The notes below the pieces were generated by a model, which did no database searches, had not been told where the DNA came from, and worked only from the letters and a program-made list of their open reading frames with translations. DNA of 64,000 nt, taken from Grammothele lineata. Taxonomy: Eukaryota > Basidiomycota > Agaricomycetes > Polyporales > Polyporaceae. Below are positions 23,202 to 36,000 of the stretch, piece after piece. The stretch covers positions 78,088 to 142,087 of the forward strand of contig NDFF03000158.1 in the NCBI GenBank assembly GCA_002150815.3, in the 5' to 3' direction. Each line of letters opens with the position of its first letter. Position 1 is the stretch's first letter. Made by a program: the position numbers and the translations under genes.

Positions 23202-26200
23202 CTACAGGCCCTGCTGCGCACGCTGCTTGTGGTTGAAGTACGTCAGCACGCCATCGTGCAGGGCCGCGTCGAGGCCCCCGCCCTCTGTTGACGTCGACGT
23301 CGACGCCGGGAGCCGCTCGAGGTCTTCTAGGGCTCCGAAGGTGCCGACGAGCAGCCCGAAGTCCTTGACGCCCTGGATCAGGGAAGGCGTGCGTGCCTGG
23401 AGACCCGCGAGAAAGGCAGCGGAGGGGAAGAAGAAGGGACAGGGAAGAGAAGGAGAAGAGGTAATTGTTAGCCCGCTGGACTTTACGAGAGCTTTTCGCC
23501 GCGCCCACCGGACCTGCAGCACTGAGCGCCGGGGAAACGGCGCGGCGAGAGAAGCTGGAAAGGATAGAGAGGAGAGGAAGGGACGTACCAAGAAGCTGGC
23601 GTCCAGGAGAACACCGAGGAGGTTGTTCATCTTGGCGAACTCAACCGCCGCGTCGAGGCTCCATAGCCGATGGTCGAACGCGTCGTCGACGGTTAGCGCG
23701 AGCGGGCTTGGGGGCGCGCGGCTCTGCTCGCCGCATTGAGAAGCCAGAAACACGGGATCTATGGGAAGCCCCGGACACGATTAGCATATCCGCCCGTCGG
23801 ACAAGGAGGTAACAGCGAGCGCGCGGGAAGGAAAAAGGCAGGTCCAAAGAGCGGCGGAGGCGGGGGAAGAGAGGGCCCTGGATCGAAGGGACGCAAGATT
23901 CAAAGCGGTAGCGGACAGGGGATAGGGGATAAACGCTATAGACCGCGAGGAGGGCGTCACTTACAGTTCGGCTGCTTCCAGTTGAGCGCCGCGCACACGT
24001 CGGGCGCGAAGGACGTGAACACCACGGGCCGGCGGCCCATCTGCCCCTCGAGCGCCGAGCTGTCGTACACGGTGCGCAGGACGGCGTTGACGACGTCGTT
24101 CAGGTCCAGCGTGTGTCGTAGCGCGTGTCTCCGGCGCACGCGCAGCGGCGCGTACGCGATCTCGACGCAGATGCCGAACCCGGCGGGAACGACCTTGCGC
24201 GCCAGGTCAGCCCTTGAGAAAAGAAGGTTTAGAGGAGAAACTAACCCGAAGCAGCTCCTGCAGCGTAATCATCTCCTTCCCAATCCACCTCGCCCACGCC
24301 GCCGGACTCGCGCTCGCCGGGTCAGGCCTCTCCCCACCGGCCCCGCGCCCCGCACGCCCCGCGAGCGCCTCGAACTGCGCGAGCGTCACGTCCGCCACGC
24401 CCAAGTCGTAGTGCGCGTCCGGCAGGCGCCACTGCGCGCACACGACCGGGTGCAGGTCGCGCGTAACCTGCACGGGGACGTAGATGTACGAGCCCGTGAC
24501 GGACGAGTGCGTGAGCGAGTGGCCGGAGGCGGCGGCGGCGGGCGCGGCGAGCGGGTGCGTGGGCGACGTCTGTGCGGAGCCGGGACCGCGGGGGCCGTGC
24601 GGATGCGGATGCGTAGGAGGGCGGGGCGAGAGGAGCTTGGTGCTGGTGCTCCCGGGCGCGCCTTGTACGGGCATCGCGAGTGACTTCCAGTACGTCTCGA
24701 CCGCGCCCCCGATCTCGAGCTTGACGCCGCTGAAGGGCGTGATGATGTTAACCTCGAAGGACACCTGCGTGATTGCGCGCAACCCGTCAGTGCTCCAGAG
24801 CCAGCCGACCACACGCGCACGATCGCGAGCGACACTCACCTCGCCAATAACGTGCAACCTAGGGTCCACGATGGGCAGCGTGAACGCCTGGCTGTTCTGT
24901 ATGTCCCTGAACAAGTTCGGCAGCGCCGTCGCGCGCCCGATCGTCTTCGTCCCAAAGTTCGGGTAGAGCGAGAACTCGAGCGAGAGCGCGCCCGGGTCGT
25001 GCACCTGGAACGAGAACACGATCTTCTGCTCCCGGATCGGCAGCGGGATGCTGTACGGGGCCGAGGTCACGACCGGGGTCGCGGTCATCACGAGCTTCAG
25101 CAGCGGCGACGCGTGCAGGTACCGGTCTTCGTATTGCGGGCCCGCGAGCGGGTGTCGTAGGCGCACGGCCGTGCTCCCGCCCTCGCCCCCTTCCGCGTCC
25201 CGGTAGTGCGAGGAGAGGTGGCCGATCGTCACCTGGATGAGCGCCGTGCGGTCGAGGTAGTTGTGCCCGTACACGCGGTAGGGCATCATCGGCGGCGGGA
25301 GGTAGAGCGACGGGATCGCGTCGATGTCCGAGTCCGTCCCCGTCGATCGCTGCGTATTCGTGAGCGGGGACGCGTGCGAGGGCGATCCCTGCGCTGCTGC
25401 CGCTGCCGCCTCCGCCTGAGCACGCGCAGCAGCCTCGACGAGGAGCGCGACGCACGCTCGATGCCCGTACCACGCCGCATAATACACAGGCGAGTTCCCC
25501 GCCTCGTCCGTCCCATCTATCCTGCACCCTCCCTCCAGAAGCACCCTCAAGCACGCATCGCGCCCAAACCTCGCCGCATGAAAGACCGGCGTCCACTCGT
25601 TGTACTTGTCCGGGGCGTCCCAGCCCTCGCAGCGCGCGAGCGTCCTGCACACCTCCGCGTGGCCCTCCTGCGCCGCGAGGTGGACCGGGAACTCCCCGTT
25701 CGTGTTCGGCCGGCTCGGCGCGCCGTGCGCGAGGAGCAGCTCGACGACGGGCAGGTGCCCCGAGCGCGCGGCGAGCGAGAGCGGCATGAGGTCGCTGCTG
25801 TGCGCGCTCGCGCTCGAGCTCGCCGGGGACCGCACCGAGACGCGGCCGTCCTCGAGGAAGGCGCGCACGCACGCGACGCAGCCTTTGAGCGTGGCGTAGA
25901 TCAAGGGGGTGCAGTTGTCGACGTCGACGACGTCCGGGGGCAGTCCGGCCTGGATGAGCCGCCGACAGACGTCCGCGTGCCCGTGCATGGCGGCGTAGTG
26001 CAGCGCGGAGCGGCCGTACGCGTCCGTCTTGTCCTTTTGCACGCCCCCTGCGAGGCACAGGTCCACGAGCCGGAGGAAGCCTGCGATCGCGGCCTCGTGC
26101 AAGCATGTGCGGCCGTTGATGTCGTCCACGAAGGTGTAGTCGAACGCGGCGGAGGCGAGGATGAGATCGGCCAGGTCTGGCGGGGCGTCGATGACGGCCT

Positions 26201-27750
26201 TCCAGAGGATGCGGGTGACGTGATTTCGCGACTCCCGGGCTTGCGAGAGCGATTGGGAGTAGTGGACAAGGTCTCCGACGGCGGTTGGGTCTCTATCTGT
26301 GACGGCTTTGCGGAGGTTGCTCTCCAAGTCGTAGTACGGCGCCATTTGGACATTGCGGTCGATATTCAGTTGGTGGCTGAGGATGATGTCTTCCGCTACG
26401 GCTAGCTCGTTGCCGAGGCCGACCGACAGGTCGGTCATGTCAAGGAGGCAAGCGGCGACCGTGTCGGCCAGCTCCGAAATAAGCTACAATCACGCCGTTC
26501 AGCGCGTGCTCTAAACCGCCCGCTACGAAATGGGCTGCACAGTTCTTTCTGGTTAGTTCGGGCCGCCAGTCGGATCCCCAAGAGGAGTGAATTGTTCTGA
26601 TCTCGGCGGAAATGCCGGGCCATGCAGCGCAACACCCTTCGTCGTGTCACTTATAGTCTACTGCGCCGCTCTCATGTAAAAACAAGGCGTTATATGCAGG
26701 CTAATCGTTTGTTAATGGACTCAAAGTCCGGGGAAAGAGACAGGAGATATTTAGCTCGAGTAGATACTCGACTGCTCTCTCTACCCAACCAGCGGCCCCA
26801 ACGGACCAGCAAGAATCGAGCAGCCCGGACGAAGCGCATAGACGTACCTGCCTATTGAAAACCGGCTGTATCTCGACTTGACGGGCGAGATAAAGCTCCT
26901 TAGTCGTCGACCGCGACCGCTTGTCCCACTTCTTCAGGATCTTGCGAAAACCCATCGCGTTGATCTCCACAAATTGCTGTCACCGTGCGCGCGGGGCGGC
27001 AAAAAAGAGAGGAAGTGATACATGTGGTGAGCACGGAGAGACGCAGGCGCGGGCCCATCTACCTGCAGCTTCCCGATGTCCCGCTCCAGGAGGCGGAAGC
27101 CCTCCTCGACCGCGCTCCACTCGACGTGGTTCTTGGTCGCGTCGTCGCGCTCGAGCGCGTCGCGGTCCGGCATGACGCGCATGGCGGCGGCGCGCCGCTT
27201 GGAGAGCAGCGTCTCGAGGCGCAGCTTGAGCTCGGCTTCTTTCTCGAGGTAGAACGCGTTGATCTGCACGCGCGAGGAGAGGGATGAGGGGGCGGACACG
27301 GAGGTGCGTCATGGCAGCGCGCGGGGGGCGGGTAAGGAACAGACGGTACGTACCTTCTCGAGCTCGCGCTCGAGCTTGAAGAAGAACGCGGCCTTGTGAG
27401 CTTGGAAGCTCGGGCCTCGGTCATCGTCCTGGCCGAGGGCTGCATATATTGGTGGTGCGTCCGGCTGTCCCGTGTGCAGCACCGGGCTCTGGCGCGGAGT
27501 GGTGGGGGACGTAAGGATGTCACTTGGGCGAACAGCGGAGCCCTGAGGCGTGTTGGGGGCGAACGCGGCGGCCTCGGAAGCAGGGCGGTTGTCGGTGAGG
27601 GAGGAGATAATCTTCTTCAAGGCCTTGTAGTCGAGGTAGTATGCGGACCACCCGGGGACCTGCTCCGCCTGGATCTGCTTGCCGAACTGCAGAAAAAGCA
27701 AGGACTTAGCACAGGGACGGCGGCGCGAGAGGAGGCGAGACGACCTTCAT
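23202..27750 (-). CDS. PHO81: PHO81-type SPX-ankyrin-GDPD phosphate-signalling protein
   Basis: Minus-strand exons 27750-27745, 27686-27354, 27263-27063, 26976-26848, 26483-24840, 24764-24246, 24193-23965, 23758-23589 and 23396-23202 give 1,141 residues. The N-terminal SPX domain reads MK/FGKQIQAEQVPGWSAYYL, YKALKKIISSL, then FVEINAMGFRKILKKWDKRS with the basic cluster that binds inositol pyrophosphates. Several ankyrin repeats follow (residues about 330-560: NGRTCLHEAAIAGFL, YGRSALHYAAMHGHADVC, NGEFPVHLAAQEGHAEVC). The C-terminus is a glycerophosphodiesterase-like domain (VVPAGFGICVEIAY through DGVLTYFN). In yeast Pho81 inhibits the Pho80-Pho85 cyclin kinase under phosphate starvation. The first coding exon holds only ATG AAG. 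The 75-nt intron 24839-24765 is open in frame, so intron retention would not break the protein. Confidence 0.93.
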
Positions 27751-28131
27751 GGTGGTCCGCCGCAACGGGCTGCGGGGGGCAAGATGGGCGTTGGCGATAA
27801 GGACGAGAGCAGGAAGAGCGAGGCGGCGGAGAGGAAGAGGACCTGGGAGAGCTGGCCCGCGCAATCCATGGACGACGAAAGCACTCAGGCTGCCTCAGAC
27901 TCTGGCTCAGCTCGCGGTGCAGCGCGTCGTGCATTCCGACCCACGTGCACGCCGATCTCTGCTATCCAGATTATCTTTCCGGCCCATTGCCCGCTTCGAA
28001 CGTGCGTCCATCCCCGACATCGCATTGGAAGCCGTCCTTGACCGCGGCGGTCTCTCCCCCTCGCGCCCCGCGCCACGAGTGTCCATTAATCCACCTTCGA
28101 CACGGTTCTACTGTACATACACCGGCAGCAG
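27751..28131. other. PHO81 promoter and PEX12 3' region
   Basis: About 380 nt upstream of PHO81 and downstream of PEX12, both on the minus strand. I cannot recognise a PHO-type CACGTG/CACGTT element with confidence, although CCACGTGCA occurs near 27942. Nothing else seen. Confidence 0.45.
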
Positions 28132-29626
28132 TCACACGAGTATCTTCCTCAGCTGCCACATCCTCGCCCGCGCCAGCGTCACCGGACACCGCCCGTGCTT
28201 CTCCACCCAGTCGTGTGCGCACCGGTAGCAGAACACGTACCCCGACGGCAGCGCCGTCGCATTCGCGATCGCCTCCCTGCACAGCGGGCACATCCCGTAC
28301 CCCACGTCGTCTACGCGCACGCCCTGCGGGTGCGGCGCGTGCAGCGGTGGCGGCGGCACAGCCGGGCCCTGCGCAGGGGCGGAGAGCGCGCGGGCGGGCG
28401 ATGACGGAGAGTACCACCACTCGAGGAACTTGATGAAGAATATCGCGGTGGGCAGGAGCACACGCAGCGAGTCGAGGAACAGCCGTGGTGATTTCCATAG
28501 CAGGCGCGTCAGGAGCTCCAGCAGCCCCCGCGTCTTCTTCGTGTCGGGGGGCCGCTTCCCGGCCTTCGTGGCCCTCGCGGCCTGCGCTGCACGCTGTGTG
28601 CAAGTTCGTCAGCCCGTCTCTCGAGAGTGCCGGAAAGAAAGTCTAGGGGCACGTACCATATCGTCTACACTCAGCCGTCGGAGGTCCACGCCTACCCACG
28701 AGAGCCACGGCCGGTAATACGCCGTCCTCTCGAACAGGTACGCGACGTTGTACACCAGCAGCCACACCTCGAACGCCGTGTTCGCCCACGGGTACGCCGC
28801 CCTGTACGCCCGCCTCAGCCGGCCCTTCCACGACTGTTGTGTCGACCGGCAACGGGTGGAGGTCAGACGACCCTGCCTAAGAGACGGGGGAGGAGAACGG
28901 GTTCCCACTCACGTCGTCCGCCGGCGCCTCGCGCGCGTCCTCGAGAAGGCCGTCCGTCTGTAGACCGCCACCCAGTTCCTCAAAGTAGTCCTGCGCCTTC
29001 GCACGCGCATACGGCAGCCCAACCTACGCAGACACAGATCGCTCTTTAGCACGCACGCACGCACGCACGCACGCGCTTGGAGAAGCAAGTAGAAAGCACG
29101 CGCACCAGGAAGACGAGCGACCGCCATATCTCCCGCTCCCGCATCCGCTCCTCCGGGAACACGCCCCCCGCTGCGCTCCGCGCCCTTTCGGTCTTGAACA
29201 GCGGAGCCCGCCGCCGCTTCAGCCCGTAGAAGTTCTCCGCGAACGACGCCCCTGTGTGTCCGCCCCTCGTCACAACCCCGTCCTATACGCACAAAAACCA
29301 AAGTAGGAAACACACCTTGCGTGCGGAGATAGTGCCGCTCGACGAACAGCATGAGCAGCGCGTAGAACTCCTCGTGCCGGTTCACGATCCGCAGGAGGTA
29401 CCTCGGGTACGATTGCGCGAACACCTGGTACACAAAGACAGAAACATAGCACGGATCTGTTCGTCACCTGTGCTGTGCGGGGTGGGGGAGCGCGAGGGAG
29501 GGGGAGCCTCACCGAGAGGACGTACTTGAGAGCGGGCTGGAGCAGGTCCCGCAGCTGCTCCTGCGCGACGAGCTCGAACAGCGAGGGTTTCAGGGGGTCG
29601 TCTCCAGAGTCGTTGAAGAATTCCAT
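28132..29626 (-). CDS. PEX12: Peroxin-12, peroxisomal RING E3 component
   Basis: Minus-strand exons 29626-29513, 29424-29316, 29251-29106, 29023-28913, 28833-28657 and 28593-28132 give 372 residues. Pex12 sits in the peroxisomal membrane with Pex2 and Pex10 as the ubiquitin ligase that recycles the import receptor Pex5. Family signatures: N-terminal MEFFNDSGDDPLKPSLFELV, QPALKYVLS, RYLLRIVNRHEEFYALLM, HYLRTQGASFAENFYGLKRR, PWANTAFEVWLLVYNVAYLF, and a C-terminal zinc-binding RING-like domain, MCPLCREAIANATALPSGYV, FCYRCAHDWV and GRCPVT, lacking part of the canonical ligand set as is normal for Pex12. An (ACGC)6 microsatellite sits in one intron. Confidence 0.94.
29051..29074. repeat. (ACGC)6 microsatellite in a PEX12 intron
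   Basis: Six tandem ACGC units within the intron between exons ending at 29106 and starting at 29023. It leaves the splice sites intact. Confidence 0.8.
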
Positions 29627-30063
29627 GGTGTGGGCGATGTGAGGAGGGAGATTGTCACGGTATGTTGGGGGAGGGATGGAGCGGGATGGACCGTCACTAT
29701 GCGCGCTTGCCGGGAGTCGGGCTGAATGACGCGTGCCAACCAAACTCCGAATCACACGGAAAAGCTTCAACAAGTGCCAATCAAATGAATGACTGCCCCG
29801 TCGGTATGTGTACACGATTGAATCCAGGTGACGAAATGTTCCCGGTTTTATGTTGAAAGCACGTCAAGACCGATCGTTCTTGCAGACGGACCCTGAAAGG
29901 CGAGAAACAGACAGGCACTCGCGACGGAGAGAGAGAAAGAGAGGTGATGACAGAACAGTACGACAACGTGTACAATATAGATCCTCGACAGTCGACAACG
30001 ATCATGGCTATCTATGCTACACTTGCAACACGACAACACTCAACGTTCACTCGAGCACTACTA
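29627..30063. other. PEX12 promoter and THO2 3' region
   Basis: About 440 nt between two minus-strand genes. Open frames here are short and out of context. Nothing recognised. Confidence 0.5.
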
Positions 30064-33000
30064 CTAGTCCTTGCGCGCGGCACGCGCCTTGTCCGCCGCC
30101 TGCGGGTCGATGGGCAGCAGCTTCTTCGCGAGCCCCCCGCCCCCGCTCGAGCCCGCGCCATACCGGTCGCGGATGATGCGCGGTCGTTTGGGAGCCTGAG
30201 CGGCCGGCTCGGTGGTCCCTGGCGCCTCGGGCGCGTCCCGCTCGCGATCTGGACGAATACCCACTTAGTCTCACGGACTCGACGAAGAGAGAAGCTCGAA
30301 AGGAACACTTACCGGCAAGCGTTCGCTTCCTGCCGCCGTCGCTGCGGTCGTCGTCGAGCGCCTTCCGGTCCGCGAGGGACGGCGTTGAGGGGAGCGGCGG
30401 ACCTCCCGAGCGGGACGATGGCAAATCTCCGATGCGAGAGCGCAGGCTGCCCCCCACGGGCTCTAGCGGTCCACTCCCGCCGCCATTGAGCAGCCCGGAC
30501 GCAGCGTGCGGAGGCTGGTCGCGTTTCCACCCGTCCCGGTCCCGTTCCCGTTCACGGTCACGGTCACGCTCGCGATCGCGCTCGCGGTCCCGCGCGTCGG
30601 AGACCTTGCGTGCGCTGTCGCCGGAAGTCATCGCGCGCGGCGCGGAGGGCGTCGAGGGCGGGAGGGTCTTTGCGGACGAGGGCCCCTCGGGGAGGCGCTT
30701 GTCGCCCAGCTACAGAGGCGGCCGTGGGCATGAGAAACATGGGGACGACTAGAAAGCTCGGCGGGGCGTACCTTGGTATCGATCGAAAGGCCCTTGCCGT
30801 CTTCCACGTCGCGGTCCTTCCTGCGTCGGTCCGAGTCGCGTCCCCCGCGATCGTGTCCGTCCTTCTCGGACGAACGGCGAGTCCGGTCGTCGTGGTGGCT
30901 ACTGTCCTTACGAGACGAGCGCTTCGCAGGGCGGTCCGTCTCCTCAGCATGAGCGGACACTGGAAATATCGCGCGCGAGAGGGGACATACCTCGTCGTCA
31001 CCCCTCCTCCGCTTACCCAGAGAGTCGTCGCCGCGATGGCGGCCCGCGTCGGGGCGGCTAGGCAGTCCACGTTCGTCCGTGGCTGCGTTCGCGCCGCTCG
31101 CGACGGTGGAGCCACGCTCCTTCCTAGCATCGCGGTCCTCCTTCTCGTCTCGCCGGTGCCGGTCACGATCTCTGTCCCTCTCCCGGTCGCGGTCCCGATC
31201 CCGCTCACGGTGTCCGTCACGGCGCGGTTCACGCTCCTTGTGGGGGTCCCTATCCCGGTCGCGCTCCCTGTCCCTGTCGCGTTCGCGTTCGCGCCTGTCG
31301 CGGTCATGCCTGTCGCGGACCCGGTCACCCCTGTCGCCGCGCTCGCCGTCCTTCTCGCGCTCTTCCCTCGCCGCGCGCCGCTCGCTGCGGGCGCTCTCGC
31401 GACGGTCGCGCTCCGAGCGGCCCTCGCGCTCAGGCCGCTTCTCGTCCGGCTTGTCGCGCGGTGCTCGGCGGTCACCGCTCGCACGCGACTCCACGCTAGC
31501 GTTCCGCGTCCCTGGCCGGCTTGCGGGCGACGGAGAGCGGTGGCGTGGTGACGGAATTGGTGTCGCCCCTGCCTGGGCACGAGGCTCTGTGGGTGGGTGT
31601 GGGTCTGCCCTGTCGCCGTTGGCGGCCCTGGTTTGCTTCGCAGTCTCACGCAGCTCTTGGGCCGAAAGTGTCTGACTAGGTACGGAGGGAGGAGGCATAT
31701 GCTGCTGGAGATCCGGCCGAGGTGGTATGCCATGAACACTGCGGGGAGAGCTAGGAAGGGGCTTGGACGCAGCTCCACGTACGGACATGGGCTGGTTGGG
31801 AGTAGGGGGCCGCGAGCCGCGAAGCTCTTGAGCGAGAGACGGAGGGATGGGAGAAGCCACTTTCGATGGCGCAGGAGCAGCCAGATTGTCCCGCTGGAGA
31901 GGCTGGTCAATGTCCATCGCATCGCCCTTCGCGTCTGGCGTGTTCCTGCCATCCTCAGTGGACCTCGGCTCCGTTCGCACCCTCTTAACGACCTCTGGAC
32001 GCGGTATACTACCAAGATCCAGCCGCGTAGAACCAGGAGTGTTGCTTCGCTCCGCCGAAATCTGGGGAGCATTTGCAGCTAGCGTATGTGCTTTGGGTGC
32101 GGAAGGCGTAGACGACGGAGGCGCAGGACGATCAGTTGCAGGCGCAGATACGCCGTTGGCCGGCGCCGGAGAGCTGGCTTGAGAATGTTCAGGCTGCGGC
32201 CCGACTTTCGGGGGAGGCTTCTTTGGAGGTTCCCACAGCCGTTCGCGTTTCTTCAATGCCGCGTAATATCTACGCTTTCAAGTGAGTACTAACGGCAAAA
32301 TAATAATCACGCAGTACCACATACGCGTTGGCGAGAATCTTGAGATCGTTACGCTGTTCAACCTCGATGAGCTTCTCCATGGCCTTACTGATCATGACGC
32401 CACCGAATTCGTAGACGGAAGTGATGGGGAAGACCGGGAGGATCTCCTTGAGCACCATGATGGTATTGTAGACGCGCATGAAATCGCCTGTCTTGATACA
32501 GTCTTCCAGACACTGTCGACGGGATCAACAATGATGCCAATCAGTGGAAAAGGGAAATTTTACCTTGGCCAATTTCCTATGCCACTTCTTCAGGATCTGC
32601 TGGAACTCGTTCCACGCCATAAGGACATATTTGGCATCCCGACGGTTTTCGAAGCCAGGTAAAGCCACAGACTGGCCCCCAGTCTTCGTATGGTTCTCCT
32701 GGTTAAACAGCTGTTCGTTCTGATGCCACTTCAGCAGATCGTCCAGGATGCCGTGGAGGAAACGACCTAGCATTGGCATTAGTACAATAGAAAGAAACCT
32801 AATAGGGGTTGACGCACCGTAGTTCCTGACTTCATATTCGCTGCACGAGAACAAGACCACCTTCACGTTGTCCCCAAGAATCTGTTTTTTGCTCAAAATA
32901 TGCTATCAATCAATGTAAAGTACATTTACATACCTTGTCATAGCACATGAGGGTGGAGAACCCGGGGGTGCCTTGGAGGTGCATAACCTTGATGAACTGG

Positions 33001-36000
33001 GCGCAGAAGTCGGCATCCATGGGTGAGATCAAACACCTCGGTTGTATACAGTGCTCGAGGATGTATCCCGCAAGGGTGCCTCTGACGGGGTCTGAGAGAT
33101 ACTGTTAGTCCATTCCACCACATACCCTGATAAGCACTCACTGTGCGAGAACCAATGTTGCTTTTCCCGTGCAAGACGCTTGATGGTGAAAGAGCGACAG
33201 GCGGTCTGTTCCTTCAGCTCACGACGGAGCGCTGAAATGACGACTTCGATCTTCTTGGATTTGTCTCTGTGTAGGCCAGCCGTCGCACGCTTAGCGCGAT
33301 CCGAGGAACGAGACGCAGCAGTGGCTAGAGAGTCTTCTGACTGCTGCAGCGCACGCAAGGACGCATGTTCCTCGTCGTACCGTTTGGTCGGCGGGGAGAG
33401 CTCGTATGTCGAGAGTTGCCAGAACGTGAGGTAGAAGGCGGGGCTACGATTGACATCAAGTCGAGCTCCGGCATAAGAGCTTGTGCCACGCACCCGATGA
33501 TCTCCGCGGCACTGGCAGGTATGATCTTCTTGACGTCCTCGAATAGTGGCTGAAGTTCAGGTAACCAAGGGCTCTGTGGGCCACACTTCAGGTCGGAGAT
33601 CAAGAGGTGCGGACTCATGACGAACCTCGGGTTGGGGTGGCGGCTTCTCCTCAGTGGACTCCATCACGACATCTCCGTTCTGAGGTGCAGATGCAGCTGG
33701 CTTGGATTCGCTGGCCGTTTCTCCGTTGGCGGTAACTCCGTTAGTAGTCGCACTCTCCGCATTCGGATTGGGAGAGGCAACACGAGAAGTTGTCGTATTC
33801 TGCTCACGCTTAGCGGCAAGCGCCGCTTTGAGCCGCTTCTCTGCCTCTTCGCTTGCTATGCGTTCCTTCTCTTGTAGGGCAAGGGCGGATTTCTACAGCG
33901 GGAAGTAAGCCACCTGCTGCCTGGGCTTGAACATCGCGCGGAAGGAAACGTACCAGGAGGGCAGCACTGAGGATCGGTCTATAGATCTGCATGCAAATGG
34001 GCCCGCAAATGCCATACTTCTCGCCCAAGTCTGCGAGGGGTGGGACAATCTTGTTCGTGTATTCCTCAGCGGGGATGATGGATGGTGTAGTGAGCAACTC
34101 GAGATATTGCAAGAGAACTCCGTGCAGCTATCGCAGACGGATTAAGATCAATACGAACAATATGCACAAGTCTGAGCGTACCGTATCGAATAGATTTGCC
34201 AACGACTTGAGGTGCGCATCGGGTGCTTGGAAGACGCATGACTGCCTCTGTTGCGCGATCTGGATGAGGAGGGGCAGAGCGAAGCCCGAGCTGAGCAAAG
34301 TAGAGCCGAGTCTGGTGTGGCCTCTCAGGATGGGATCGTTGACATCCTGTCGTGCGCCACGCGTCCCCGAAGCGATCGCCTCGATGCGCAACGTCGGGCC
34401 GCCTGCCATGGCCACCACCTGTGAGTCCGACAGGCTCGGGAGGGGTTCGATACCGGCCATTTTCCAGATGAGTTCGCGGAAGATGACGACGTCGGTCGTG
34501 ATGCCGTTGTGCAACTGGTGGACAATGTAGTTGAGGATGGGGTTGAGGTCGGCGCTGTAGCGGCGGTAGAGCATAGAAGTAAACGACGCCAGACCTGCAA
34601 CGAAATAAGTAACATAGGGATGCAAAAGAACGGGTATGGCGTACTCGTAAGCCAGTCGGAGGTGTTCACCCCGTCATCCTTCACCCGTGCCTTGTGCGGG
34701 TTGGCGAAGGCCTCGAGGATGATGTATAGCAACACATCGAATCCCATGATGGTAACGAAGTTCAGCGATTGGATAACAACACCCGCGAGGTTGTCGTACG
34801 CCATAATCTGGTTGACCGCGTTCGTGAAGAAGATGCACGGGTTCGCGTTGGCGAGCTTCCCGACAGACCCAGCCAAGTGAACGACAGTCTGGTGCGAGAG
34901 TCGCCGCATGATTCCTTTCGCCTCGCGGTCCGCTTGCACGAAGCGGATGCGTAGCTCCGGGTGCGACTTGTAGACGCTCGCCTTCCATTCGCCGTACAGT
35001 TGCCACCGGGTCGTGACCTCGAACTGCCTGACGATGCTCCAAACGTCGACGGTACAGACCGCATTGCCCCGGATGAGGGGGAGGGAGGTGAGGAAGTAGA
35101 GGCGGGTGACCTTGAACCAAAAGCGCATAACTGGATGTTGCTGATCCGGGAGACCGACTTGCTTCTTCGTGTTGGGGTCCAGCTGGCACTACAGAAACTG
35201 TGAGGACGGCTGGCGTGGGGAGCGACTAACAACTCACGATAGAAAGAATGTGCTGACGCCCGATGCGCGCAAACTTCGTGAGGAAGGTAGGGTCACGCGA
35301 GATGTGAAGTCCTATGAAGCGCATGAGGGGTTCGACAACATCGGCGAGATCGTCGAATGAAGCGCAAATAGGAACACGTGACGCCCAATCGGGGAAGAAG
35401 AATACGAAGTCGGTCGTGGTCGTGGGAGGAGGGGGCGGAGCAACAAGCGTGAGTTGAGGCTTCCGTGCCGGAGCAGGTACGACTCCGGTGGAACCGTAAC
35501 GCGCGCGAGGAGTCGCAAAGGACGCCAGTTTCTCTTTGCTGGATGCAGCAGGCATGTGCATATCAACGGCAGTATCATAGAGTCCAGCAAACGAGTGATG
35601 CACAATCCGAAGCATCAGGTCTGCAAGCTCAGGATACGCATCGACCATCCATGGATACTGCGACAGGATAGCAATCGCGGGACGCAGAGCGCCAACAGAG
35701 AGCAAAGCATGCACAAGCCCAAGCTTCTGGTTTGGCGTCTCTTTTGCTGGCTCCTCCTTCTTCGGCTCTGGAGCGGGATTGCGCCCTTTGCTCGACGAGG
35801 AGCCTCCAGATTCCAGAGGTGCAGCCATAGCAAGCTGGCTGCTCTTGGCACCAGCTATACGACCATTGACGTTTGCTAGGTACGTCTGGCGGAAGGTATC
35901 CATATCCGCATCGGCAGGTCCAACCTAAGAAGCCCATTAAGCACACTGCTCGATACTCACTTTCACGAGCACCTACATGAGGATACAGGTCCTCTAGCGT

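Noticed and set aside
31079..31675. Ser-Arg-rich open frame resembling an SR splicing factor on the + strand
   Set aside because: It is the antisense mirror of the RD/RE repeats in the THO2 tail; there is no RRM or start context.
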